A stretch of DNA of 64,000 nucleotides, from assembly GCF_900109175.1 (NCBI RefSeq), contig NZ_FNZE01000001.1, positions 62,001-126,000 on the forward strand, in the 5' to 3' direction. The DNA is from Pseudomonas linyingensis (GTDB lineage: Bacteria; Pseudomonadota; Gammaproteobacteria; Pseudomonadales; Pseudomonadaceae). The position numbers were made by a program, and so were the translations under genes. The notes beneath the pieces are model-generated. The model did not search any database. It worked only from the letters and a program-made list of their open reading frames with translations, and was not told where the DNA came from. Below, one piece after another: positions 22,232-33,264 of the stretch (its first letter is position 1; every line of letters starts with the position of its first letter).

Positions 22232-24122
22232 CGCGGCGGGACTCGGCAGGGGATGGGGGCAGCAGCGGCAGCTTCAGCTCGAACAGGGTGCCGCCGTCGT
22301 CCGGGTGCTGGGCAGTCAGGCTGCCGCCGGCGGCGGCGGCCAGGCTGGCCGACAGGGTCAGGCCAAGGCCCAGACCCTGTTCGCCCGGCTTGGTGGTGAA
22401 GAACGGCTCGAACAGCTGGCTGCGCAGGGCCGGCGGGATGCCGGGTCCGTTGTCGCGCACGGCGAGGCGGTAGTGACCGTCCTCGACGCGGCCGTCGAGC
22501 CATAGCTGGCGGTCGCTCTGTGCGCTCAGGGCGTCGATGGCGTTGACGATCAGGTTGACCAGGATCTGCTCCAGGCGCGTCTGGTCGATCGCCAGGCGGG
22601 CGTCGGCACAGGTGCGGTGGATGGTCAGCGGTGTGCGCTCCAGGCGCGGACGGAGGAGGAACAGGGCGGCGTCCACCGCCTTGTCCAGCGCGGCCTCGCC
22701 GCGGTCATCGGAGCGCCGGGCGAAGGCGCGCAGGCTGGCGGTGATGCGGCCCATGTGGTCGACCAGTTCGTTGATGGTCTGCAGGTTGCTGCTGGCGGTG
22801 GCGCTGTCGCCGCGGGCGAGAAAGCGCACGGTGTTGCCGGACAGGGTGCGCAGGGCGGCCAGCGGCTGGTTGAGTTCGTGGGCGATGCTGGTGGACATCT
22901 GCCCGATCACGGCCAGCTTGCCGGCCTGGATCAGGTCGTCCTGGGTCTTGCGCAGGCTTTCCTCGGCCTGGCGGCGTTCGCGGATCTGCGCCTTGAGCCG
23001 TTCGTTGCTGGCGCGCAGGTGCTCGGTGCGTTCGGCGATGCGCCGCTCCAGCTGGTTGTTGGCCTCCTCCAGCGCCTCGCGCGCGGCCAGGCGGGTGGCC
23101 AGTGTCTTGCGCCGCTCGTTCCAGGCGATCAGCAGGAAGGCCAGCAGGGCCACTGCCACCGCTGCCAGCAGGCCATGGCTGGTGGCGGCGCTGCGCACGT
23201 CGCGTACCGGCGAGAGCAGGGTGAAGTCCCACGGCGGATCGGCGAGGCGACGGGTCTGCGCCAGGTAGCTGACCGGCTGGGCGCTGGCCGCGGAGGGCAG
23301 GCTGAGCAGCTCGGTGTCGGCGGACAGGCGCTGGCGGCGCAGCGGCTGCAGTTCCTCGAAGCGCGTCCAGTGGTACTGCAGGCTGCTGGCCAGCTGGGTA
23401 CGCCGTTCCGCGTCGAGGGGTTGCACCGACTTGAAGCGCCGCGCCGGGTCGCTGGAGAGGATGACGATGCCGTTGCCGTCGCTGACGTAGGCCTCCAGCT
23501 GCGCCCGTTGCCAGCGCTCCTCCAGCGGGTCGAGACGGATCTTCACCACCGCCACGCCGATGATCTCGCCGGCGCGGCGCAGGCCGTGGGACAGGTAGTA
23601 GCCGGGCTCGCCGGTGATGCTGTCGAGCCCGTAGAAGCGTCCCGGCTTGCCCTGGATGGCGTCCTGGAAGTAGGGGCGGAACGACAGGTCGTCGCCCTGG
23701 AAGCTGTCGGCGTCGCGCCAGTTGCTGGTGGCCACGACCCGGCCGCTGCGGTCGAGCAGGTACACCGCGCGGCTGCCGCTGCGCTGGTTGAGGCCTTCGA
23801 GGTAGGCGTTGACCTGGGCGCGGCGGCGCTCGCTGGGCTCGAGCAGCAGGCGGCCGACGCCGGTCTCCAGTTCCAGCAGGCTGGGTAGGTAGGCGTGGAT
23901 GCTGATCGCGCTGGCCAGGGTGTGGGCATGCAGTTCGAGCTGACGCTCGCCGTTGTCCGCCAGCGCGCGCAGGCCGGCCCGTTCGCTGAGGTGGTAGGCG
24001 ACCACCCCACAGCCGAGCATCAGCAACAGGACCAGCAGTGGTACATGCACGGGCGGAGTCAGGCGCGGGTTCACGGTCAGCGAGGGCGGCAGCGCCGGAG
24101 GGCGGGGATGTGGCGATTGCAT
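22224..24122 (-). CDS. aauS: Sensor histidine kinase for acidic amino acids, AauS (DctB type)
   Basis: A 632-residue inner-membrane kinase. TM1 is at ~23-45 ('LLVLLLMLGCGVVAYHL') and TM2 at ~315-335 ('LLAAVAVALLAFLLIAW'), enclosing a ~270-residue periplasmic double-Cache sensor. A coiled coil ('ALEEANNQLERRIAERTEHL') leads to the HisKA box 'GQMSTSIAHELNQPLAAL' and a HATPase domain ('NLIVNAIDAL', 'RDNGPGIPP', 'GLGLGLTLSAS'). It senses glutamate/aspartate and phosphorylates AauR. The ATG at 24122 is chosen because the open frame further upstream only shadows aatP in another frame. Confidence 0.9.
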
Positions 24123-24169
24123 CACAAAGAGGTCCGTGCGGCCAGTAGGGCGCCGGCACTGCCCGTGGA

Positions 24170-24197
24170 CGGGAGGCGGCGCCGGCGCCGCCTCCCG
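24170..24197. repeat. 28-nt perfect palindrome between aatP and aauS
   Basis: Fourteen-base perfect arms (24170-24183 and 24184-24197), GC-only except two A:T pairs, 9 bases past the aatP stop and 48 bases before the aauS start. No T-run follows on the minus strand. It would form a very stable mRNA hairpin separating transporter and sensor cistrons. Confidence 0.85.
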
Positions 24198-24205
24198 CTG
24201 CAGGC

Positions 24206-24940
24206 TCAATGCTGGAGGATCTTGGCGAGGAACTGCTGGGCGCGCTCGGAGCGGGCGTGGATGTCGCCGAAGAACGCGTCCTTGGCGCAGTCCTCGACGA
24301 TCTGCCCGCGGTCCATGAAGATCACCCGGTCGGCGACCTTGCGCGCGAAGCCCATCTCGTGGGTCACGCACATCATGGTCATGCCTTCCTGGGCCAGCTC
24401 GACCATCACGTCGAGCACCTCGTTGACCATCTCTGGATCGAGCGCCGAGGTCGGCTCGTCGAACAGCATCACCACCGGGTCCATCGCCAGGGCGCGGGCG
24501 ATGGCTACGCGCTGCTGCTGGCCGCCGGACAGCTGGCCGGGGTGCTTGTGGGCGTGGGCCTTGAGGCCGACGCGGTCGAGCAGCCTGAGGCCCTTGTCGA
24601 TGGCCTCGTCCTTGCTGCGGCCGAGCACCTTGGTCTGCGCGATGGTCAGGTTCTCGGTGATCGACAGATGCGGGAACAGCTCGAAGTGCTGGAACACCAT
24701 GCCGACCCGCGAGCGCAGCTGCGGCAGGTTGGTCTGCGGCGCGGCGATCGAGGTGCCGTCGACCACGATGTCGCCCTGCTGGAACGGCTCCAGAGCGTTG
24801 ACGCACTTGATCAGGGTCGACTTGCCGGAGCCGGACGGCCCGCACACCACCACTACCTCGCCCTTGCTCACCTCGGTGCTGCAGCCGGTCAGCACCTGGA
24901 AGTCCCCGTACCACTTGTTGACGTTCTGGATGGAAATCAT
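24206..24940 (-). CDS. aatP: Glutamate/aspartate ABC transporter ATP-binding protein
   Basis: A 244-residue polar amino acid ABC ATPase (GlnQ/GltL class). Walker A 'GPSGSGKST' is at ~35-43, the signature '[15 protein letters not shown]' at ~135-149, Walker B '[16 protein letters not shown]' and the H-loop 'CVTHEMGFA' follow. It powers uptake through AatQ/AatM. The ATG at 24940 fits the family start ([12 protein letters not shown]); the frame upstream of it only shadows aatM. It overlaps the aatM stop by 4 bases. Confidence 0.96.
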   Translation of the reverse strand: MISIQNVNKWYGDFQVLTGCSTEVSKGEVVVVCGPSGSGKSTLIKCVNALEPFQQGDIVVDGTSIAAPQTNLPQLRSRVGMVFQHFELFPHLSITENLTIAQTKVLGRSKDEAIDKGLRLLDRVGLKAHAHKHPGQLSGGQQQRVAIARALAMDPVVMLFDEPTSALDPEMVNEVLDVMVELAQEGMTMMCVTHEMGFARKVADRVIFMDRGQIVEDCAKDAFFGDIHARSERAQQFLAKILQH

Positions 24941-25602
24941 ACGGCTAACCTCTTCTGCAGGAGTTTGACCAACTGGGCGGCGGCGAAGCTGACGGTGAAG
25001 TAGACCAGGCCGGCGAAGATCAGGAATTCGTACGGCTGGCCGATGATGTCGCCGCGCGAGCGGGCGGCGTTGAGGAAGTCCATCAGGCCCACGGTGTAGA
25101 CCAGCGAGGTGTCCTGGAACAGGATGATGCTCTGCTGCAGCAGCAGCGGGGTCATCTTGCGGAACGCCTGCGGCAGGATCACCAGGCGCATGCACTGGCC
25201 GTAGCTCATGCCCAGCGCCTGGGCGGCGCCCATCTGGCCCTTGGGAATGGCCTGGATGCCGGCGCGGACGATTTCGCAGAAATACGCCGCCTCGAACATC
25301 ATGAAGGCCACCAGGCACGAGGTGAACGCGCCGACCGGGGTGTCCTCGCCGGTGACCCAGCGCAGGATGAAGGGCACCGCGAAGTAGAACCAGGTGATCA
25401 CCAGCAGCAGCGGGATGGAGCGGAAGTAGTTGACGTACAGCCCGGCCAGCTTGGACAGCAAGGGGTTGTGCGACAGGCGCATGAGCGCCAGCAGGGTGCC
25501 GAGGCTGACGCCGCCGAGCACGCCGAGCAGCAGCAGCTTGAGGGTCATCAGCATGCCGTCGACGAGGCCGGGCATGGCCGGGAGGATTGCGCTGAAATCC
25601 AT
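24937..25602 (-). CDS. aatM: Glutamate/aspartate ABC transporter permease AatM
   Basis: A 221-residue inner-membrane permease of the HisM/GlnP family. About five hydrophobic segments are visible, with the coupling-helix EAA motif '[22 protein letters not shown]' split around residues 115-140 (key Gly in '[12 protein letters not shown]'). It pairs with AatQ. The start ATG at 25602 shares one base with the aatQ stop codon, so translation is coupled. Confidence 0.95.
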   Translation of the reverse strand: MDFSAILPAMPGLVDGMLMTLKLLLLGVLGGVSLGTLLALMRLSHNPLLSKLAGLYVNYFRSIPLLLVITWFYFAVPFILRWVTGEDTPVGAFTSCLVAFMMFEAAYFCEIVRAGIQAIPKGQMGAAQALGMSYGQCMRLVILPQAFRKMTPLLLQQSIILFQDTSLVYTVGLMDFLNAARSRGDIIGQPYEFLIFAGLVYFTVSFAAAQLVKLLQKRLAV

Positions 25603-26348
25603 CACTTGCCTCCTACCGACAGCAGGCCGGGCACCGCCACCTTCTTCTCCACCTGGCGCATGAGCAGCATCAGGCCCATGTTCAGCACGAAGTAGATCAG
25701 GGTGGCCAGGGTGAAGGCCTCGAACAGGTTGGCGGAGAACTCGGCGGTCTGCTTGGTCTGCGCCAGCAGCTCCATCAGGCCGATCAGCGAGGCCACCGCG
25801 GAGTTCTTGAAGATGTTGAGGAACTCGCTGGTCAGCGGCGGGATGATGATGCGGAAGGCCTGCGGCAGCAGCACGTAGCGGTAGATCTGCGCCAGGCTGA
25901 AACCCATGGCGCGGGCGGCGGCGGTCTGGCCCTTGGGCAGGGCCTGGATGCCGGTGCGCACCTGCTCGCAGACCCGCGCGGCGGTGAACAGGCCGAGGCA
26001 CACCACCACGCTCAGGTAGGCCGAGGTGGCGGGGCTGAGGTCCTGCTTGAACCACAGCTCCAGCGGCTCGGGCAGCAGGTCCGGCACCAGGAAGTACCAG
26101 AGGAACAGCTGCACCAGCAGCGGTACGTTGCGGAAGATCTCCACGTAGCTGCTGGCGAAGCCGGACAGCCAGCGGTTCGGCACGGTGCGCAGCACGCCGA
26201 GCAGCGCGCCGAGCGCCAGGGCGACGGTCCAGGCCGCCAGGGCGACGGCGAGGGTCCAGCCGAAGCCGGTGACGAACCAGTCGAGGTAGATCTCGCTGCC
26301 GATCCCGGTGGACTTGAAGAATATGCCCCAGTCCCAGTTGTAATTCAT
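25602..26348 (-). CDS. aatQ: Glutamate/aspartate ABC transporter permease AatQ
   Basis: A 248-residue inner-membrane permease with several TM segments and the EAA-loop '[21 protein letters not shown]' (Gly in 'RAMGFS'). The opening '[11 protein letters not shown]' is typical for GltJ/AatQ proteins. It forms the membrane channel with AatM. It lies 62 bases downstream of aatJ in the same operon; the upstream open frame belongs to a shadow of aatJ. Confidence 0.95.
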   Translation of the reverse strand: MNYNWDWGIFFKSTGIGSEIYLDWFVTGFGWTLAVALAAWTVALALGALLGVLRTVPNRWLSGFASSYVEIFRNVPLLVQLFLWYFLVPDLLPEPLELWFKQDLSPATSAYLSVVVCLGLFTAARVCEQVRTGIQALPKGQTAAARAMGFSLAQIYRYVLLPQAFRIIIPPLTSEFLNIFKNSAVASLIGLMELLAQTKQTAEFSANLFEAFTLATLIYFVLNMGLMLLMRQVEKKVAVPGLLSVGGK

Positions 26349-26410
26349 GCGGGTTTCCCCTTCTGTGGTTGACGCAAGGCCAGGCGGCTGCGTGCAGCCG
26401 CCCGTTTCGT

Positions 26411-27328
26411 TCAGCGCTGCTCGGCCGACTTGTCGGTCGGTTCGGCGATCAGCTGCTTGATCTGCTCGCTCATCGGGAAGTTGAGGTTGAGGCCCTTCGG
26501 CGGTACCGGCTGGAGGAACCACTTGTCGTAGATGGCGTTGATCTCGCCGGACTGGTAGGTGGCGCGGATGGCGTCGTCGACCACCTGCTTGAAGGCCGGG
26601 TCGTCCTTGCGCAGCATGCAGCCGTAGATCTCGAAGGACTGCGGGGTGCCGACCACGGTCCAGTCGTCGGGCTTCCTGGCCTTGACCATTTCGCCATAGA
26701 GCAGCACGTCGTCCATCATGAAGGCCACCGCGCGGCCGGACTCGAGCATCAGGAACGACTCGCCGTGGTCCTTGGCCGAGATGATGTTCATGCCCATCTG
26801 CTTGTCGGCGTTCATCGACTTGAGCAGGCGCTCGGAGGTGGTGCCGGCGGTGGTCACCACGTTCTTGCCGGCGAGGTCGGCGAAATCGGCGATGCCGGAG
26901 GTCTTCTTGGTCAGCAGGCGGGTGCCGACCTCGAAGATGCCCACCGAGAAGTCGACCTGCTTTTGCCGCTCCAGATTGTTGGTGGTCGAGCCGCACTCGA
27001 GGTCGACGGTGCCGTTCTGCACCAGCGGGATGCGGGTCTGCGAGGTGACCAGGTTGTAGCGCACCTTGAGTTCCGGCATGCCGAGCTTCTGCTTGAGCGC
27101 CTCGACCACCTTGAGCTGCAGGTCGTGGGAGTAGCCGACTGGCTGGCGCTGGCGCGAATCGGTGCCCAGGTAGGAGAAGGGGATGGAGGCGTCGCGGTGG
27201 CCGAGGGTGATGCTGCCGGATTCCTTGATCTTCTTCAGGGTACCGGTGAGTTCCTCGGCGGCGAAGGCCGGGCCGGACAGCAGGGCGATGGCGATGGCAC
27301 TGCTCAGCAAACGGGGGACGATACGCAT
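26411..27328 (-). CDS. aatJ: Periplasmic glutamate/aspartate-binding protein
   Basis: A 305-residue solute-binding protein of the SBP-bac-3 family. The signal peptide spans ~1-23 ('LLSSAIAIALLSGPAFA', cleavage after AFA). Mature residues include 'GSITLGHRDASIPFSYL' at the ligand pocket entrance and 'VDLECGSTTNNLERQKQVDF', with the Arg/Asp ligand contacts of GltI-type proteins. It delivers L-glutamate and L-aspartate to AatQMP. It is the first gene of the transporter operon and follows a sigma-54 promoter with AauR-like sites. Confidence 0.95.
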   Translation of the reverse strand: MRIVPRLLSSAIAIALLSGPAFAAEELTGTLKKIKESGSITLGHRDASIPFSYLGTDSRQRQPVGYSHDLQLKVVEALKQKLGMPELKVRYNLVTSQTRIPLVQNGTVDLECGSTTNNLERQKQVDFSVGIFEVGTRLLTKKTSGIADFADLAGKNVVTTAGTTSERLLKSMNADKQMGMNIISAKDHGESFLMLESGRAVAFMMDDVLLYGEMVKARKPDDWTVVGTPQSFEIYGCMLRKDDPAFKQVVDDAIRATYQSGEINAIYDKWFLQPVPPKGLNLNFPMSEQIKQLIAEPTDKSAEQR

Positions 27329-27424
27329 GAGTGTTTCCTCGGCTTCTAGTTATTGGTTATTGGCGTGGACGGTGATAGCGGCGATCCGCGGGGGCTTCGG
27401 ATCAGCATGGCTGACAGGTTGATT

Positions 27425-27439
27425 GCAGGATGCGGGCCA
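27425..27439 (-). promoter_or_regulatory. Sigma-54 promoter of the aatJQMP operon
   Basis: Read on the minus strand: TGGCCC-GCATC-CTGC, with the invariant GG and GC separated by exactly 10 bases. The transcript would start ~85 bases before the aatJ ATG. The presence of an RpoN-dependent activator (AauR) in the same locus supports it. Confidence 0.75.
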
Positions 27440-27523
27440 GCTTTATGGCTACGCGGATATAAGCGTATCTTATTGAAAATGAAGGATTTTATTTTTACTG
27501 GCGGCGACTGGAGAGGATCTTCG

Positions 27524-27537
27524 TCCGGCTGGCCGGA
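27524..27537. promoter_or_regulatory. Second, degenerate AauR-like site (TCCGG-CTGG-CCGGA)
   Basis: Same dyad geometry (5-4-5) as the perfect site, one base different per arm. Its centre is 31 bp, about three helical turns, from the upstream site, so both could be bound on one face of the DNA. Confidence 0.5.
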
Positions 27538-27554
27538 TGGAGCGGGCTGCTGCA

Positions 27555-27568
27555 TTCGGAAAGCCGAA
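27555..27568. promoter_or_regulatory. AauR binding site (TTCGG-AAAG-CCGAA) upstream of aatJ
   Basis: An exact match to the inverted repeat TTCGG-N4-CCGAA that I recall being described for AauR in P. putida. It sits ~116 bp upstream of the sigma-54 -24/-12 element, normal for an enhancer. The AT-rich stretch between (27455-27500) could allow IHF-assisted bending. Confidence 0.8.
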
Positions 27569-27623
27569 CGATTCGGGGCGGGGCGGAGAGGGGCGGCGAC
27601 AGGCGTGTTGGGCAGACGGGGAC

Positions 27624-27800
27624 TCAGGCGGCGAGCTTTTCCGGACCTGGAAAGGAAGAAGCCTCCCGGTCGGTGGACCGGAAGGCTTCGCGGCGGTAGC
27701 TGCCTTTGCCTTTGGCGGGCTTTTCCCGGCGACAGCGGAACAGCGGTTGCGCTATCAGGGATTTGACCTTGTTCGGGCCGGGGTTGCGTTGCTTGGCCAT
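27624..27800 (-). CDS. arfA: Alternative ribosome-rescue factor ArfA
   Basis: A 58-residue protein starting 'MAKQRNPGPNKVKSLIAQPL' with the ArfA core 'FRCRR…KPAKGKGSYRRE'. ArfA recruits release factor 2 to ribosomes stalled on non-stop mRNA, backing up trans-translation. A strong hairpin (27658-27689) lies inside the coding region at codons ~38-48; in other bacteria such a hairpin causes RNase III cleavage or termination, so the gene gives a truncated, active protein only when tmRNA is overwhelmed. The start has a GAGGAG ribosome site. It lies 98 bases downstream of holA on the same strand. Confidence 0.85.
   Translation of the reverse strand: MAKQRNPGPNKVKSLIAQPLFRCRREKPAKGKGSYRREAFRSTDREASSFPGPEKLAA
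27658..27689 (-). terminator. Hairpin inside arfA that would generate a non-stop mRNA
   Basis: Arms GAAGCCT+CCGGTC and GACCGG+AGGCTTC pair through 13 bp with a single T·G mismatch step and a 4-nt loop; on the minus strand a pyrimidine-rich TTCCTTTCC follows. It may act as an RNase III target or intrinsic terminator. Confidence 0.8.
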
Positions 27801-27898
27801 GACCACTCCTCGTGGGTCGCCGGCGAGCGTGCCGGCGCGCGCATCATCGGCCGCGCTACGCAAGTTGTCCAGTGGCGCTGTGCAAAAAGTGAGCAGGT

Positions 27899-28936
27899 CT
27901 ACTCGGTGGGCAGGTTGAGGCGCGTGCCGGCGATCTGCAGGGTCAACTGCGCCAGCGCATTCCACACGTTGCCGGGTGCCTGGCCCTTGATCTGCGCGTC
28001 GATCAGCTGGGCATCGCGCAGCAGCTGGTTCCAGCGGCTCGCCGGGTGACGCTGTACGGCGCGGCCGACCAGGGCCTGGCGCTTGCCGAAGATCGGCGGC
28101 TTGGCCTGGGCGATCAGTCGCTCCAGCGGCTGGCCCTGGGCGTGCTGCTGGGCGAGGGTGGCGAGCAGGCGCAGCTCGCGGGCCAGTCCCCAGAGGATCA
28201 CCGGCGCCTCCACGCCCTCGCCGCGCAAGCCTTCGAGCATGCGCAGGGCGTGGGCTGCATCGCCGGCCAGCGCCGCGTCGAGCAGGCCGAACAGGTCGAA
28301 GCGCGCGCTGTCGGCGACGCTGGCCTGCACGGTGGCCGCATCCAGCTGGTTGCCCTCGACCAGCAGCTTGAGCTTCTCGATCTCCTGCACCGCGGCCAGC
28401 AGGTTGCCCTCGATGCGCGCCACCAGCAGGTCGATGGCCTCCATGCTGGCGGACAGCCCGGCCTGGGCCAGGCGCTGGCGAATCCACTGCGGCAGCTGCG
28501 CGGCGTCCACCGGCCAGATCTGCACGAACTGGCAGTTGTCGCCGTCGATCAGCGCCTTGGCCCACTTGGTCTTCTGCGTCTTGCCGTCGAGCCGCGGCAG
28601 GCTGAGCAGCAGCACGGTGTCCTCGGCCGGACGCGCCAGGTAGTCGAGCAGCGCGCGGGTGCCGTCGTCGCCGGGCTTGCCGGCGGGGATGCGCAGCTCC
28701 AGCAGGCGCTTGTCGGCGAACAGCGACAGGCTGGCGCCGGCCTCGCGCAGCAGGTTCCAGTCGAAATTGGCGTCGACGTGGAAGACCTGGCGCTCGCTGA
28801 ACTCGCGGGCGCGGCAGGCGGCGCGGATGGCGTCGCAGGCTTCCTGGCACAGCAGCGGGTCATCGCCGCTGACCACGTACAGCGGGGCGAGCGGACCCTG
28901 CAGGTGCTTGGCCAGTTGGGCGGGGGTGAGTTTCAT
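27899..28936 (-). CDS. holA: DNA polymerase III subunit delta
   Basis: A 345-residue clamp-loader subunit that opens the beta sliding clamp. The N-terminal AAA+-like domain starts 'MKLTPAQLAKHLQGPLAPLY' and contains 'VVSGDDPLLCQEACDAIR' (the degenerate P-loop region of HolA). The length matches E. coli (343). Its position after lptE–leuS is the conserved order. The start codon lies just after a hairpin in the lptE–holA gap. Confidence 0.95.
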   Translation of the reverse strand: MKLTPAQLAKHLQGPLAPLYVVSGDDPLLCQEACDAIRAACRAREFSERQVFHVDANFDWNLLREAGASLSLFADKRLLELRIPAGKPGDDGTRALLDYLARPAEDTVLLLSLPRLDGKTQKTKWAKALIDGDNCQFVQIWPVDAAQLPQWIRQRLAQAGLSASMEAIDLLVARIEGNLLAAVQEIEKLKLLVEGNQLDAATVQASVADSARFDLFGLLDAALAGDAAHALRMLEGLRGEGVEAPVILWGLARELRLLATLAQQHAQGQPLERLIAQAKPPIFGKRQALVGRAVQRHPASRWNQLLRDAQLIDAQIKGQAPGNVWNALAQLTLQIAGTRLNLPTE

Positions 28937-28943
28937 CGGCAGG

Positions 28944-28967
28944 GAAAACGGGGCCCGCAGGCCCCGT
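28944..28967 (-). terminator. Hairpin between lptE and holA, terminator-like
   Basis: Perfect 8-bp stem ACGGGGCC/GGCCCCGT followed by TTTTCCC on the minus strand. It ends only 8 bases before the holA ATG, so it may attenuate rather than fully end the leuS–lptE transcript. Confidence 0.6.
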
Positions 28968-28973
28968 GCTCGC

Positions 28974-29561
28974 TCAGCGTGCCGGCGCGGCCGGAGCCGG
29001 CTGGCGCGCGGCTTCTTCGGCCGCGCGAGCCTCGGCGTCGGCCTTGGCCTGGGCGGTTTCCTGCAGCGTGGCCAGGCGGGTCGGGCTCAGCTGTTGCAGG
29101 CGCATGCCCAGTTGCTGCACCAGCTCGCGGCGAATTTCCGCGCGCAGCTGCTGGGCTTCCTGGTCGGAGCCGATCAGGTTGTTGGAGTCGTGCACGTAGA
29201 CCTTCTGCACCTCCAGGCGATCGCCGAGCAGGCGCAGCTCGCCGCTGCGAATCTCGTAGTCGAGGCTGCTGCTCAGGGCGTACTCGGCGCTGCGTGCCGA
29301 ACTGGTGTAGCTGGCGGTGCGCTGCCGTTCGTTCTCGTTGACCAGCACCAGCCGGTAGGGAGCGCCGCCGTGCACGCGCACGCCGCTGTTTTCCAGCATG
29401 CGGCGCACGTCCTTGACGGTCTCGCCGTAGGCGTTGCGTGCAGCGAGATCCAGTTCGGTCAGGGCAAAATCGTTGCTGCCGGTGCCGCGCAGCTGAAAGC
29501 CGCAGGCGCCGAGCAGGGTGGCCAGCATCACCAGCAGCAGGCCGGACAGGCTACGTTTCAT
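28974..29561 (-). CDS. lptE: LPS assembly lipoprotein LptE
   Basis: A 195-residue outer-membrane lipoprotein that plugs the LptD barrel and helps insert lipopolysaccharide. The signal peptide runs '[20 protein letters not shown]' with lipobox LGAC, then 'GFQLRGTG', the hallmark start of mature LptE. A C-terminal Ala/Glu/Pro-rich tail is low complexity. The ATG at 29561 is chosen because the lipobox falls at the right distance. It lies 61 bases downstream of leuS with a GC-rich hairpin in the gap (29583-29605). Confidence 0.93.
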   Translation of the reverse strand: MKRSLSGLLLVMLATLLGACGFQLRGTGSNDFALTELDLAARNAYGETVKDVRRMLENSGVRVHGGAPYRLVLVNENERQRTASYTSSARSAEYALSSSLDYEIRSGELRLLGDRLEVQKVYVHDSNNLIGSDQEAQQLRAEIRRELVQQLGMRLQQLSPTRLATLQETAQAKADAEARAAEEAARQPAPAAPAR

Positions 29562-29582
29562 CAGGCTTCCCTCATGTGAAAC

Positions 29583-29605
29583 GCCGCCCGCACGAGGCGG
29601 GCGGC
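29583..29605 (-). other. Intercistronic GC hairpin between leuS and lptE
   Basis: Perfect 9-bp arms GCCGCCCGC/GCGGGCGGC with a 5-nt loop. Only GTTTC follows on the minus strand, so it is a weak terminator at best; it may modulate the leuS:lptE ratio. Confidence 0.5.
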
Positions 29606-29622
29606 AGATTGGACGATGTCCG

Positions 29623-32274
<2,652 letters not shown>

Positions 32275-32491
32275 TCAAAGTTTCCAAGCATACATGACCC
32301 CCGCGGATCTGGGGAAACCCTGATTGGCGGGTGGCGGGGCGTTGATCGGCGGCGTCTGCGGATGGTTTTGCAGCCACGCTGGGTGCCGGTGCATCGCACT
32401 ACGGCTCGTTGCACCGCTAAGCTAGGGGATGGCGGGCGCGCACCGTCGGCTGCCGGGGCGACCGTCGCGGCCCATGCAGGGGAGGATCGCC

Positions 32492-33253
32492 GTGCCACTG
32501 GGTTATTTGTTCGAGCAACTGCTGCTGCCGCCGGGCGGTCTGTTCCTGCTGTTGCTGCTGGTCTGGTGGTGGCGGCTGCGCCGCCCGCGGCTGGCCCTGG
32601 CCTGCGGCGTGCTGGGCCTTGGCGGCCTGTGGCTGATGAGTCTGCCCGTGGCGGTCGAGCAGGCGGCGCGGCTCTTGGAGCGCGAGCCGGCGCTGGCGGC
32701 GAGCGAGTGGCCGACGCTGTCGCGGCGCGCCGAGGCCATCGTGCTGCTCGGCGGTGGACGCGAGCGTGGCGATCCCGGCTGGGGCGGCGATCAGCCGAGT
32801 CTGCTGGCGCTGGAGCGCGCCCGTCTGGCGGCGCGCCTGCACTGGGCTAGCGGCCTGCCGATCCTCGCCAGCGGCGGCCTGCATTTCGGCGCGCCGCCGA
32901 GCGAGGCCGAGCTGTTCGCCCAGGTGCTGCAGGAGGACTTCAGCGTGGTGGCGCGCTGGCAGGAAGGGCGCAGCCGCACCACCTGGGAAAACGCCGCGCT
33001 CAGTGCGCCGCTGCTGCGCGACGCGGGGGTGCGGCGCATCGTGCTGGTCACCCAGGCATGGCACATGCCGCGGGCGCGCTGGTGCTTCGAGCGCCACGGT
33101 TTCGAGGTGGTGCCGGCGCCGCTGGGCTTTCTCGGCGTGCCCAACGGCCGGCCGTTGGGCGGCTGGCTGCCGGAGAGCAAGGCGTTGTGGCAGAGCGGCC
33201 TGCTGCTTCACGAGGCGGCAGGGCTGCTGCTCTATCCGCTGCTCCATCGCTGA
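32492..33253 (+). CDS. YdcF/ElyC-family (DUF218) membrane protein
   Basis: A 253-residue protein with two N-terminal hydrophobic segments ('GGLFLLLLLVWWWRL', 'LACGVLGLGGLWLMSLP') and a DUF218 domain: 'AIVLLGGGRERGD', 'LPILASGGL', 'EEDFSVV'-type region, 'RTTWENAALSAPLL' and 'IVLVTQAWHMPRA'. E. coli relatives ElyC and SanA affect envelope integrity. A GTG start at 32492 is chosen for its GGGGAGGA ribosome site; the frame upstream does not look coding. Its 3' end converges on queG. Confidence 0.85.
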   Translation: MPLGYLFEQLLLPPGGLFLLLLLVWWWRLRRPRLALACGVLGLGGLWLMSLPVAVEQAARLLEREPALAASEWPTLSRRAEAIVLLGGGRERGDPGWGGDQPSLLALERARLAARLHWASGLPILASGGLHFGAPPSEAELFAQVLQEDFSVVARWQEGRSRTTWENAALSAPLLRDAGVRRIVLVTQAWHMPRARWCFERHGFEVVPAPLGFLGVPNGRPLGGWLPESKALWQSGLLLHEAAGLLLYPLLHR

Positions 33254-33264
33254 TCGACTGTTGC

